From positions 1 to 38,944 of the forward strand of contig CAMCRT010000014.1 in assembly GCA_945877355.1 (NCBI GenBank): a stretch of 38,944 nucleotides of DNA, in the 5' to 3' direction. This document shows positions 31,283-38,944 of this stretch, one piece after another; positions within the stretch are counted from its first letter, which is position 1; each line of letters opens with the position of its first letter. The translations under genes and the position numbers were made by a program. Origin of the DNA: an uncultured Mitsuokella sp. (GTDB taxonomy: Bacteria; Bacillota; Negativicutes; Selenomonadales; Selenomonadaceae). The notes beneath the pieces were generated by a model. The model saw nothing but the letters and a program-made list of their open reading frames with translations. It searched no databases and was not told where the DNA came from.

Positions 31283-32108
31283 TTGCGAGCCTCCTCATCA
31301 GGAATGTATCGATTTCCTCCTGCAGCGCGGTATCGGCGATGCGGTCGAGCACCGGCCGGAAGGAGGCCTCCACCACGAGCCGCTGGGCTTCGGCGAGGTC
31401 GAGGCCACGGCTCATGAGGTAAAAGAGCTTGTTTTCGTCCATCTTGCCCACGGATACGGCATGGTGGCCGTCCACGTCCGCCTCATGGGAAAGCATGATG
31501 GGGACGCTGCGGTTCCGGACCTTCGGCGAGAGGAGCGTGACCTCCTCATTCTCCCGGCCCACAGAGCCCGTGGAGCCCTCGAGGAAGTCCAGCGTGCCGC
31601 GGAAAATCTTCTCGCTCTCGCCGAGAAGCGCGCCGCGCACCTGCATGTTGGCATCCGTGAGCTTCCCGCTCTGGCGGATGACGTAGTTCATGTCGATGCG
31701 CTCGTCCCCGTCGCCGAGGTACAGGCCCCAGACATCGGCCTTCGACTCCTTGCCCACGAGGTCCACGTAGAGCTCTGTGACCGTCTCATGGGCGCCGGCC
31801 TCCACCACCGTGTAGTGAAGCTCTGCCCCGTCCGCCACATGGGCCCGGACCCGGCAGGTGTAGGCGGCGTCCGCTGGCGTCAGCTGGGCCAGCACCAGGT
31901 TCAGTCTCGCCCCGGCCTCCAGGTGGATCTGCACCTCGTAGCTGCCCGCCTCCCGGTGGGTGAGGACGAGGCTCTCCTCCGTCTCCCGCTCCACGAGGAT
32001 CTGCTTGTTCTTGATTTCGCTATCTATGTTTTCCGGTGCCCGCGCCTCGTTGACGCCGAGCCAGCGCCAGGTGCGCATGGGGATCCGGGAGAATATCTTC
32101 TTTTCCAT
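31275..32108 (-). CDS. sufD: SufD, Fe-S assembly scaffold subunit
   Basis: A 277-residue SufD-family protein, shorter than the usual 400 or more residues because the N-terminal helical region is reduced. The C-terminal beta-helix core is recognisable: SVGRENEEVTLLSPKVRNRSVPIMLSHEADVDGHHAVSVGKMDENKLFYLMSRGLDLAEAQRLVVEASF. SufD pairs with SufB in the SufBC2D complex. Its ATG overlaps the sufB stop by one base (TGATG). The short form is also plausible as a SufB/SufD-related protein, but its place and sequence favour SufD. Confidence 0.93.
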   Translation of the reverse strand: MEKKIFSRIPMRTWRWLGVNEARAPENIDSEIKNKQILVERETEESLVLTHREAGSYEVQIHLEAGARLNLVLAQLTPADAAYTCRVRAHVADGAELHYTVVEAGAHETVTELYVDLVGKESKADVWGLYLGDGDERIDMNYVIRQSGKLTDANMQVRGALLGESEKIFRGTLDFLEGSTGSVGRENEEVTLLSPKVRNRSVPIMLSHEADVDGHHAVSVGKMDENKLFYLMSRGLDLAEAQRLVVEASFRPVLDRIADTALQEEIDTFLMRRLANG

Positions 32109-33532
32109 CAGCCCATCGTCCCTTCCAGTTCGATATTGACGAGATTGTTCATCTCCACCGCGTACTCCAGCGGCAGCTCCTTTGCGATCGGCTCCACGAA
32201 GCCCCGGACGATCATGGCCCGGGCCTCCTCCTCGTCGATACCCCGGCTCGTCAGGTAGAAGATGGCCTCATCGCTGATGCGGCCGATCTTCGCCTCGTGG
32301 CCGATATCCGCCTCGTCCCCCTCGATATCCATGACGGGGAGCGTGTCGGAGCGGGACTCGCTGTCGAGCATGAGGGATTCGCAGTTCACCGAGCACTTGG
32401 CAAAGGGGGCATTGCGCGTGACCTTCACCGCGGAGCGGTAGGTGGCGGCGCCGCCCGCCTTCGAGATGGTGCGGGTGTTGATATTTGCCGAGGTGTGGGG
32501 CGCCGCGTGGATGACGCTGGCGCCGGTGTCGAGGTTCTGCCCCTTCGAGGCGAAGGTGACGCCGGTGAACTCGCAGCGGGCATTCTCCCCGTGGAGGATG
32601 CTGCAGGGGTAGAGGCAGGACACGTGGGAGCCGAAGGAGCCGGACACCCACTCGATGATGCCGTCCTTCTCCACGATGGCCCGCTTCGTGTTGAGGTTCA
32701 TCATGTTGCGGGACCAGTTCTCGATGGTGGAGTACCGGAGGCGCGCCCCCTCCTTGACGAAGAGCTCGACGCAGCCCGCGTGGAGGTTCGTCACGTTGTA
32801 CTTCGGCGCGGAGCAGCCCTCGATGAAGTGGAGGCTTGCGTCCTTCTCCACGATGATGAGGGTGTGCTCGAACTGGCCGGCCCCCGCCGCATTGAGGCGG
32901 AAGTAGGACTGGAGCGGGATCTCCACATGGACCCCCTCCGGCACGTAGACGAAGGAGCCGCCGGACCAGACCGCCCCGTGGAGGGCCGTGAACTTATGGT
33001 CCTTCGGCGGCACGAGAGTCATGAAATACTCCCGCACGATGTCCCCGTGCTCCCAGAGGGCCGTCTCCATATCCGTGTAGATGACCCCCTGCTTTACGAG
33101 GTCCTCCTGGATGCTGTGGTAGACCACCTCCGAGTCGTACTGGGCGCCGACGCCGGCGAGGCTCTGCTTCTGCTCCGCCTCCGGGATGCCCAGGCGGTCG
33201 AAGGTGTTCTTGATGTCCTCCGGCACCTCCTGCCAGTTGCCCGTCATCTTCGCGTCCGGCTGGACATAGGTGACGATCTCATCCATATTGAGCTCGCTGA
33301 TGTCCGGGCCCCAGGTGGGAAGCGGCATGGAGTTGTACGTCTCCAGCGCCTTCAGGCGGAACTCGGTCATCCACTCCGGGTCATGCTTGCGCTTCGAGAT
33401 ATCCAGGATGATGTCCTTCGTAAGGCCTGAGTGGGTCTTGTAGGCGCTCCTGTCCTCGTCGCGGATATCGTAGAGGGTGCGCTCGATGTCCTCCACGTAG
33501 GTCTTTTTCTTCGGGGAAAATTCCTCTGCCAT
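32108..33532 (-). CDS. sufB: SufB, Fe-S assembly scaffold subunit
   Basis: A 474-residue SufB of normal size. Diagnostic segments include KTHSGLTKDIILDISKRK near the N-terminus, GGSFVYVPEGVHVEIPLQSYFRLN, EGCSAPKYNVTNLHAGCVELFV, the SLMLDSESRSDTLP region that carries the conserved cluster-assembly residues, and the final EDDIGHEAKIGRISDEAIFYLTSRG-like block. SufB receives sulfur and builds the cluster with SufC and SufD. I set the start at the ATG at 33532, 8 bases after GGGGAAG; a GTG three codons earlier overlaps the sufC stop and abuts that ribosome site. Confidence 0.97.
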   Translation of the reverse strand: MAEEFSPKKKTYVEDIERTLYDIRDEDRSAYKTHSGLTKDIILDISKRKHDPEWMTEFRLKALETYNSMPLPTWGPDISELNMDEIVTYVQPDAKMTGNWQEVPEDIKNTFDRLGIPEAEQKQSLAGVGAQYDSEVVYHSIQEDLVKQGVIYTDMETALWEHGDIVREYFMTLVPPKDHKFTALHGAVWSGGSFVYVPEGVHVEIPLQSYFRLNAAGAGQFEHTLIIVEKDASLHFIEGCSAPKYNVTNLHAGCVELFVKEGARLRYSTIENWSRNMMNLNTKRAIVEKDGIIEWVSGSFGSHVSCLYPCSILHGENARCEFTGVTFASKGQNLDTGASVIHAAPHTSANINTRTISKAGGAATYRSAVKVTRNAPFAKCSVNCESLMLDSESRSDTLPVMDIEGDEADIGHEAKIGRISDEAIFYLTSRGIDEEEARAMIVRGFVEPIAKELPLEYAVEMNNLVNIELEGTMG

Positions 33533-33537
33533 TTCGC

Positions 33538-34293
33538 TCACTTCCCCTCGCTATGACGATCCAGGATATGGGTAAAGCCCTGGCTGTTGATTTCCTCGAT
33601 GAGCTCGGGGCCGCCCTCCTCGACGATCTCGCCGTTCATGAGGACGTGGACCTTGTCCACCTTGAGCTTTTCCAGGATGCGTGTGTTGTGGGTGATGATG
33701 AGGCAGGAGTTCTCCTCATTGTGGAACTTCGCCACGCCCTCGGACACGATCTGCACCGCGTCCACGTCGAGGCCGGAGTCCGTCTCATCCAGCATGGCGA
33801 GCTTCGGGTTCAGCATGAGGAGCTGGAGGATTTCCGTGCGCTTCTTCTCGCCGCCGGAGAAGCCCACGTTGAGGTAGCGCTCCGCGTACTCGGGCTTCAT
33901 CTTGAGCTCCTCCATGAGGGCCTTGAGCTGCCGGCGGAAGGGGACGATCTTCACCTTCTCCCCCGTGATGGCCTGCTTTGCCGTACGGAGCATATTCTCC
34001 ACGGTGATGCCCGGGATCTCCTCCGGCGTCTGGAAGGAGAGGAAAAGCCCCTTCTTCGCCCGCTCGAAGGTCTTGAGGTCCGCGATATCCTCCCCCTCAA
34101 AGGCGATGGAGCCGCCCGTGACCTCATACTTCGGATGGCCCATGATGACATTCATGAGGGTGGATTTGCCGGAGCCATTTGGCCCCAATATGACGTGCAC
34201 CTCGCCCTTGCCGACGGAAAGGGAAAGCCCCTTCAGGATGCTCTTGCCCTCGACGCCTGCCACGAGGTCCTTGATTTCTAGCAGCTGACTCAT
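33538..34293 (-). CDS. sufC: SufC, Fe-S assembly ATPase
   Basis: A 251-residue ABC-type ATPase without membrane partner. Walker A is GPNGSGKST (37-45), the signature SGGEKKR starts at 146, Walker B is LAMLDETDSGLD (165-176, with SufC-typical ETDSGLD), and the switch histidine is H202. SufC powers the conformational change of SufBC2D during cluster assembly. The start at 34293 follows AAGGAGA; the frame extends 90 bases upstream but through the leader. It is the first gene of the operon, driven by a near-consensus promoter. Confidence 0.97.
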   Translation of the reverse strand: MSQLLEIKDLVAGVEGKSILKGLSLSVGKGEVHVILGPNGSGKSTLMNVIMGHPKYEVTGGSIAFEGEDIADLKTFERAKKGLFLSFQTPEEIPGITVENMLRTAKQAITGEKVKIVPFRRQLKALMEELKMKPEYAERYLNVGFSGGEKKRTEILQLLMLNPKLAMLDETDSGLDVDAVQIVSEGVAKFHNEENSCLIITHNTRILEKLKVDKVHVLMNGEIVEEGGPELIEEINSQGFTHILDRHSEGK

Positions 34294-34316
34294 ACGTAAC
34301 TCTCCTTTTATATTGA

Positions 34317-34337
34317 GGATTCGTGCTCGGCGAATCC
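34317..34337 (-). other. Hairpin in the suf leader
   Basis: GGATTCG/CGAATCC, a 7-bp perfect stem with a 7-base loop, lies in the 5' leader about 23 bases before the sufC start codon. It has no T-tract and is too far from the ribosome site to block it alone. Confidence 0.35.
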
Positions 34338-34367
34338 TTACAAAAATACTCGGGATTCTTGATTTCC

Positions 34368-34396
34368 ATTGTAGGTGTAACAAATGAAAATGTCAA
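34368..34396 (-). promoter_or_regulatory. suf operon promoter
   Basis: Minus strand TTGACA (34396-34391) and TACAAT (34373-34368) separated by 17 bases; start near 34361, leader of about 67 bases. It probably drives sufCBDSU and, by read-through, the flavin reductase-like and Crp/Fnr genes down to the terminator at 28331-28362. Confidence 0.8.
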
Positions 34397-34513
34397 TAGT
34401 TACGAACACGTTTCATAAATATGATATATCTATCACACTATTAGCCCCCGTCCGCCAGCTGCGGCTGTAACGATTTCGCAGCCCGTCCACCAGGCGCGTA
34501 ACATCTTCCTCGC

Positions 34514-34718
34514 AGACTCCCCCTTGCCCTGCGGGCGTTCCCCCTCGGGAGGGGGACGAGGCTAGGCTCACCAGCTCGCAATGGAAAGATAGGATGAGGC
34601 CACCAGGAAGGCAAGGCCTATGAGTCTGCTTGTCGCAACAATCCATTGCAACCCTGGGAGTTTTGCCTGCCTCCCTCTAGAGGGAGGTGGCGTACCGAAG
34701 GCGTGACGGAGGGAGTCT
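34514..34718. repeat. MITE-like element copy 1 of a tandem pair, 205 bp
   Basis: Perfect 8-bp inverted termini AGACTCCC (34514-34521) and GGGAGTCT (34711-34718). Inside are hairpins GCCCTGCGGGC, CCCCCTCGGGAGGGGG and CCTCCCTCTAGAGGGAGG. It lies in a larger tandem unit with a period of exactly 263 bases (34470-34732). Confidence 0.7.
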
Positions 34719-34776
34719 CGCTGCTGGCAATGACGATTTCGCTTCCCGTCCGCCAGGCTCGTGACATCTTTCTCGA

Positions 34777-34981
34777 AGACTCCCCCTTGCCCTGCGGGCG
34801 TTCCCCCTCGGGAGGGGGGCGAGGCTAGACTCACCAGCTCGCAATGGAAAGATAGGACGAGGCCACAAGGAAAGCAAGGCCTATGCGTCTGCTCGTCGCA
34901 ACAATCCATTGCAACCCTGGGAGTTTTGCCTGCCTCCCTCTAGAGGGAGGTGGCACGCCGAAGGCGTGACGGAGGGAGTCT
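34777..34981. repeat. MITE-like element copy 2 of a tandem pair, 205 bp
   Basis: Same termini (34777-34784 and 34974-34981), same length and nearly identical sequence to copy 1, 263 bases downstream (tandem unit 34733-34995). Together the two copies fill most of the 750-base gap between sufC and the EAL protein. Confidence 0.7.
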
Positions 34982-35045
34982 CGCTGCTGGCAGTGACGGC
35001 TACAAAAAAGAAGCTGCGATTTGTCACAGCTCCTTGAAACTGACA

Positions 35046-37973
35046 TTATTGGATTCTTGCGCTTTCCTGTACCGGATGCTCCTGCAGGAACTCCAGGAAC
35101 TCCTCCTCCGGCATGGGCTTCCCGAAAAGGTAGCCCTGGCCGCTCTTGCAGCCCACGGAGAGCAGCAGCGCCTCCTGCTCCGGCGTCTCCACGCCCTCGG
35201 TGATGACCTTCATGGAAAGGCTCTTGCCGAGCTCCACCACCCGAGCAAGGATGTTCTTTGCCCGACTGCTGCGCTCTGCTGCCAGCAGCATGGACCTGTC
35301 GATCTTCATCACATCCATGGGCAGGTTCTCCAGCATGGCGATGGAGGAATAGCCCGTGCAGAAATCATCCATGGAAAGGGAGTAGCCCATGGCCTTCAGG
35401 GACTGGATGATGTCCTGGGCATTCGTCCGACGCTCCTTCGTGGCAAAGTCGATGAAGGCCGTCTCCGTGATCTCCAGCTCCACGGCCCCCTCCGGCAGCT
35501 GATACTTGGCCGCCAGCTCCTGCATCCGGTCGAGATAGCCGAGCTCCTGCATATGGAGGCCCGACTGATTGACCGATATGGGGAAGATGGGATCTCCTGC
35601 CGCCAGCCGCGCCTTCTGGAAGGCCAGGATGGACTCCAGCATGTAGTAGTCCAGCTCGATGATGAAGCCGTTCCGCTCGAAGAGGTCGATGAAGGCGTAG
35701 GGGCTGAGGAACCCGAGCTCCGGGCTCTGCCAGCGCACCAGCGTCTCCGCCCCCACGAGGCTGTGGGTGCTGATATCGTACTTCGGCTGGAGGTAGATCT
35801 GGAACTCCTTTTTCTCCACCGCCTTATGGGCGAGCCGCTCCATCTGCTGCTGCTGCGTCACCCGCTCATGCATCGCCGCATCGTAGACGCCGATATCTTC
35901 GCCCACGTCCGCCGCCTCGTTCATGGCGATGACCAGGTTGTCCAGCATCTGCTGGCCGCTGAACTCCTGCCCCGCCGGGAGCTGGCGCACGCCGATGCGC
36001 AGCCGCACCTGGGCCGTCATCTGGCCGATCTTGATGTACTGCATGTTCTCCGAGAAGACCTGGGCGAACTCCTTCGGCTCCATGCCGCTGGGCAGCACCG
36101 CGAGCGCCACGAACTGGGCCGTCTCCGAGTCAATGGCCCGCTCCTTGATCCAGTCGTATTCCTTCGAGAAGGCATCCACCTGCTGGAGGAAGCTCTTCAC
36201 GAGGGTATCCCGGTCGAAGGCCTCCCGGAGCAGCGCCAGCCGCTGGAGCCGGCACATGAGGACGGCGGTGCGCCCTTCCTTCCACGCCTGTACGAATGGA
36301 TTGGGGACATCCTGCATGTAGTCCCGCATCCACCGGAGGCTCTTCTCCCCCGTCAGCGGGTCGATGTACTGGGCCTCCCACAGCCGCTTCCGCAAACGAT
36401 AGCGGGAATAGAGCACGAGGACGAAGGTGCCCAGGAGCACGCCGAATATGAGGATGAGGACGGCAGCCACCGTGTAAGGATAGCGGTAGGCATAGCCCGT
36501 GAGCGTCCGAGGCCCCACCGCCGACATGGTATTGTCCAGGACGATGGACTCCACCTGGGTGCGCGGCAGATTCCGGATGACCCGGTTGAGCGCCATGTAG
36601 AGCCGCTTGTCCGCCGTTTTTCGGACGGCTATGGAAAGACCATAGTGGAAGGCCTCGATGCCATCGGGATAGAGGTCGTAGAAGCCGCCCGCGTCGAGGC
36701 GCGGCTGGGCGAGGAAGGACTTTGCAAAGGTGATGTCCGCCTTGCCGTCCCGCACTGCCTGGAGGCAGTCCCGCTCCGTATCGTAGTAGCGGATATTCTC
36801 CGCCCCATAGAGGCGGATGATGTCGTGCTCCGTATAGTGCTCGCCCTTTGTCGTCGCCACGATGGGATGCTCCGGCAGCGTGTCGTTGCGCCGGCGGATG
36901 CCCACATAGCTGGCATTCATATAGGAAAAGGTGATATAGGCATCCTTTTCATTGGCCCAGTTCGGATCCGCATAGAAGGCCAGGATGAGATCCGCCTCTC
37001 CTGCCTGGTACTTCTCAAAGAGCTCCTTCGAGGAGCTGGCGGGGATGAATTCAAAGGGAACGCCGAGATCGCCCTCCAGGCGCTTTGCGATATCGGCAAG
37101 GATGCCCTTGTACTCCCCATTTTCCATATAGGAGTAGGGAGGGAGGTCGCTGCGGACCAGCACCTTGATGCTACTAAGGGTCTTCAGGTACGCCTGGTTC
37201 TCCGCCCGGAGCCGCAGGGGGATCCGCTCCCAGACATTCTGGGCATAGAGCTCCTCGATGAAGGAGGGATTGTCCATGCGCATCATCTCGGCGGCAAAAT
37301 CCAGCCGGTCAAGAAGCGCCTGATTCTCCGGCCGGGCCTGCATGACCGAGTCCCCGAGGTAGAGAGGTGCCCGGTAGTCGGATCCGATCTGCTCCGCATT
37401 CGCCGTGCCGATAAAGCCATCGATACGGCCCGCCGCATAATCCGCATGGATCTGGGGCCAGGTCAGGGGCAGGAGCTCATACTCCCAAGGGGCATAGCCT
37501 GCCCGGTCCATAAAGAGCCTTACCACATCCTCATCGAGGAAGGAGTCCGCAAAGCCCACCCGCCAGGGCTTTACCGCCCCGTCGTGGACGCCCAGGTACA
37601 CGGGGATGTTGGACATGGAGGTCTTCGAGGAGACGAGATCCTGCTCCGTCTTCAGAAGGCGACCCTGGATCGTATTGATCAGAATATCCGCCTTGCCCGT
37701 CAGCACCCGTTCCCGGCACTCCATGACGGCCCCGGGGATATACTCAAACTGGACGCCCGCATAGCCCGCGAGCATCTCCATGTACTCGTAGACCGCCCCT
37801 TCCATCTTTCCATCCGCATCCTGCTTGATATACCCGTCCGCCGGGATATAGGCCACGCGGATGGTCTCCGCCTGCGCCGGGCTCGCCAGGGCCAGGAGCA
37901 GCACAAAGACCGCAAACACCCCCAGGAGCCTTCGCCCAAGGGTACGTAGCCCCCGCAAGAAACTGCGCTGCAT
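35046..37973 (-). CDS. Dual solute-binding-domain receptor with degenerate GGDEF and EAL domains
   Basis: A 975-residue membrane receptor. Signal peptide 1-36 (ASPAQA cleavage); two tandem periplasmic SBP_bac_3-like domains (about 37-260 and 268-480); one membrane helix (about 499-522); a GGDEF-like domain (535-700) whose GGDEF site is replaced by DSETA, so it should not make c-di-GMP; and an EAL domain (715-970). The EAL domain keeps the key residues E743 (as ETL), N802, E837, D869-D870, K890, E926 and Q946, so it should hydrolyse c-di-GMP. The paired binding domains suggest control by an amino acid or similar solute. The start at 37973 follows AAAGGAGG; the upstream frame extension has no ribosome site. 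It is monocistronic. Confidence 0.93.
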   Translation of the reverse strand: MQRSFLRGLRTLGRRLLGVFAVFVLLLALASPAQAETIRVAYIPADGYIKQDADGKMEGAVYEYMEMLAGYAGVQFEYIPGAVMECRERVLTGKADILINTIQGRLLKTEQDLVSSKTSMSNIPVYLGVHDGAVKPWRVGFADSFLDEDVVRLFMDRAGYAPWEYELLPLTWPQIHADYAAGRIDGFIGTANAEQIGSDYRAPLYLGDSVMQARPENQALLDRLDFAAEMMRMDNPSFIEELYAQNVWERIPLRLRAENQAYLKTLSSIKVLVRSDLPPYSYMENGEYKGILADIAKRLEGDLGVPFEFIPASSSKELFEKYQAGEADLILAFYADPNWANEKDAYITFSYMNASYVGIRRRNDTLPEHPIVATTKGEHYTEHDIIRLYGAENIRYYDTERDCLQAVRDGKADITFAKSFLAQPRLDAGGFYDLYPDGIEAFHYGLSIAVRKTADKRLYMALNRVIRNLPRTQVESIVLDNTMSAVGPRTLTGYAYRYPYTVAAVLILIFGVLLGTFVLVLYSRYRLRKRLWEAQYIDPLTGEKSLRWMRDYMQDVPNPFVQAWKEGRTAVLMCRLQRLALLREAFDRDTLVKSFLQQVDAFSKEYDWIKERAIDSETAQFVALAVLPSGMEPKEFAQVFSENMQYIKIGQMTAQVRLRIGVRQLPAGQEFSGQQMLDNLVIAMNEAADVGEDIGVYDAAMHERVTQQQQMERLAHKAVEKKEFQIYLQPKYDISTHSLVGAETLVRWQSPELGFLSPYAFIDLFERNGFIIELDYYMLESILAFQKARLAAGDPIFPISVNQSGLHMQELGYLDRMQELAAKYQLPEGAVELEITETAFIDFATKERRTNAQDIIQSLKAMGYSLSMDDFCTGYSSIAMLENLPMDVMKIDRSMLLAAERSSRAKNILARVVELGKSLSMKVITEGVETPEQEALLLSVGCKSGQGYLFGKPMPEEEFLEFLQEHPVQESARIQ

Positions 37974-38134
37974 CGTCCTTCCTCCTTTCTGTAAATTTTC
38001 GTTGTTTTCGTTCAAATATAGTAAATTCTTGTCAATAATCATTCTTTTTCATCGCTTCTAGTCCCATACTTCTTTTCTATATTCTTCTCCCATCGTGGTT
38101 TTCCTGCTTGTCACGAGACAAATTTCCTAATTTT

Positions 38135-38194
38135 CTACAAAAAATGTAGTGGGGCCCACCTCTTTCCTGTAGAATACCTCTCTTCCTGTGGAAA
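38135..38194 (+). promoter_or_regulatory. Dyads upstream of the chromate transporter genes
   Basis: CTACA-N5-TGTAG (38135-38149) is followed by two related 11-base units, TTCCTGTAGAA (38164-38174) and TTCCTGTGGAA (38183-38193), 19 bases apart. The second is a dyad TTCC-N3-GGAA that overlaps the -35 hexamer, a typical regulator position. No regulator gene is visible here. Confidence 0.4.
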
Positions 38195-38217
38195 AATCCG
38201 GACAGCTGCGATATAAT
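38189..38217 (+). promoter_or_regulatory. Promoter of the chromate transporter operon
   Basis: TGGAAA (38189-38194) and a consensus TATAAT (38212-38217), 17 apart; start near 38224. The leader has a 7-bp perfect hairpin GCAGGGG/CCCCTGC with a 2-base loop (38242-38257), ending 3 bases before the AAAGGA ribosome site. Confidence 0.6.
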
Positions 38218-38271
38218 GAAGGAAATTTGCAAAACTGACCGGCAGGGGAGCCCCTGCGCGAAAGGAATCCC

Positions 38272-38853
38272 ATGGCAAAGAAAAAAGCACCCACTGCAAA
38301 GATAGACAGGGGCTTCTACTGGAAGCTCTTTTCCTCCACCTTCCTCATCAGCGCCTTCACCGTCGGCGGCGGCTTCGTCATCATCCCCCTGCTGAAGGCA
38401 AAATACGTGGACGAATACGGCTGGATCGACGACAAGGAGGCCCTGGACATGGTGGCCATCGCCCAGTCCATGCCCGGCATCGTCGCCGTCAATGCCTGCA
38501 TCATATTGGGCTACCGCATGGCAGGCCTCCCGGGCTCCCTCGCGGCGCTTCTCGCCACCACGCTGCCGCCCCTTATCACCATCGGCATCATCGCCCGCTG
38601 CTACGACGCCTTCGCGTCGAACCACATCGTACAAATGGCGCTCAAGGGCATGCAGTGCGGCGCCACCGCCCTCATCGTCAAGGTGGCAGTGGACCTCTTC
38701 TGGAAGCAGGCCAAGAAAAAGCTCCTCCTCCCCATGCTCATCGTCCTCGCCACCTTCGTGGCCAACGTCGCCTTCGACGTCAACATCATGATGCTCGTCA
38801 TCATCGACGGCCTCCTCGGCCTGTTTTTGATGCAGAATCCGAAGTATAATTAA
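38272..38853 (+). CDS. Chromate transporter, short-chain subunit 1
   Basis: A 193-residue hydrophobic protein with one CHR domain: FLISAFTVGGGFVIIPLL near the N-terminus and VAIAQSMPGIVAVNACIILGYRMAGLPGSLAALLATTLPP, the family signature. Short-chain CHR proteins work as pairs of homologous halves, and a second one begins 12 bases after this stop. The family exports chromate, although physiological substrates in anaerobes are often unknown and may include sulfate-like or other anions. AAAGGA precedes the ATG at 38272. Confidence 0.93.
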   Translation: MAKKKAPTAKIDRGFYWKLFSSTFLISAFTVGGGFVIIPLLKAKYVDEYGWIDDKEALDMVAIAQSMPGIVAVNACIILGYRMAGLPGSLAALLATTLPPLITIGIIARCYDAFASNHIVQMALKGMQCGATALIVKVAVDLFWKQAKKKLLLPMLIVLATFVANVAFDVNIMMLVIIDGLLGLFLMQNPKYN

Positions 38854-38865
38854 GGAGGCGAACCC

Positions 38866-38944
38866 ATGATATATCTTGAGCTGTTTATTGAGTTCGCCAA
38901 GGTCAGCATCTTCTGCGTCGGTGGCGGCTATGCCTCCATGCCCC
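38866..38944 (+). CDS. Chromate transporter, short-chain subunit 2 (partial)
   Basis: The first 26 codons are inside the window: MIYLELFIEFAKVSIFCVGG continuing GYASMP, the same FxxFxxVGGGYxxMP start as CHR domains. An AAGGAGG ribosome site lies in front of the ATG. It is the partner of the preceding gene, and the window ends within it. Confidence 0.88.
   Translation, partial: MIYLELFIEFAKVSIFCVGGGYASMP

Noticed and set aside
34514-34981. CRISPR array
   Set aside because: Only two long copies with a 263-bp period and no short regularly spaced repeats or cas genes.
34950-37949. 999-codon plus-strand frame antisense to the EAL receptor
   Set aside because: It mirrors codon positions of the real gene, has an Arg/His/Leu-rich composition and no domain; the GC-rich third positions of the real gene remove stops from this frame.

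Overview
The window looks like chromosomal DNA of an anaerobic, diderm Firmicute, most probably a Negativicute of the Selenomonas/Mitsuokella type (inference). Typical Firmicute genes (whiA, yvcK, rapZ, csoR, a SufU-type Suf operon, a class I hybrid cluster protein) sit beside a two-partner-secretion exoprotein of the filamentous haemagglutinin type, which only makes sense in a cell with an outer membrane. Coding DNA is GC-rich, and many genes carry long spurious antisense frames.

Layout. 0.1-6.4 kb (minus strand): HAD phosphatase, rapZ, yvcK, whiA, polysaccharide deacetylase and a secreted unknown. 6.6-8.0 kb: a broken AAA/DUF4143-type ATPase. 8.0-10.8 kb: a membrane-anchored DUF2939-like protein and a DASS/SLC13 anion transporter. 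11-14.3 kb: a copper locus in which a CsoR repressor, driven by a promoter carrying two 17-bp dyads, precedes a CopA ATPase with a CopZ-like chaperone fused to its C-terminus. 14.4-15.0 kb: maf. 15.5-21.3 kb: a giant TpsA-like exoprotein with MBG-type repeats. 22.2-23.6 kb: aspartate ammonia-lyase. 23.7-25.0 kb: a non-coding-rich stretch with a canonical cobalamin riboswitch that has no recognisable target gene, and a 29-residue hydrophobic peptide gene. 25.0-26.6 kb: hcp. 26.8-28.3 kb: solitary HicB-like and RelB/DinJ-like antitoxin genes, two small ORFs and a strong promoter-hairpin unit. 28.4-34.3 kb (minus strand): sufCBDSU followed by a flavin-reductase-like protein and a Crp/Fnr regulator, with a cluster of DnaA boxes in the gap after sufU. 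35.0-38.0 kb: a receptor with two periplasmic solute-binding domains, a degenerate GGDEF and an EAL domain. The right edge holds a two-gene chromate transporter, the second gene cut by the window end.

How parts fit. hcp has a 16-bp Crp/Fnr-type dyad centred exactly at -41.5 from its predicted start site, and a Crp/Fnr gene lies 1.7 kb beyond its 3' end, suggesting a local nitrosative/redox stress circuit next to Fe-S assembly. The anion transporter and the aspartase share a 12-base promoter motif and could serve aspartate/C4-dicarboxylate use in fumarate respiration. Short GC-rich elements of about 190-205 bp with perfect 8-bp terminal inverted repeats lie in several intergenic regions and look like a MITE-like family.

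All family calls come from reading the translated sequence. No database search was run.
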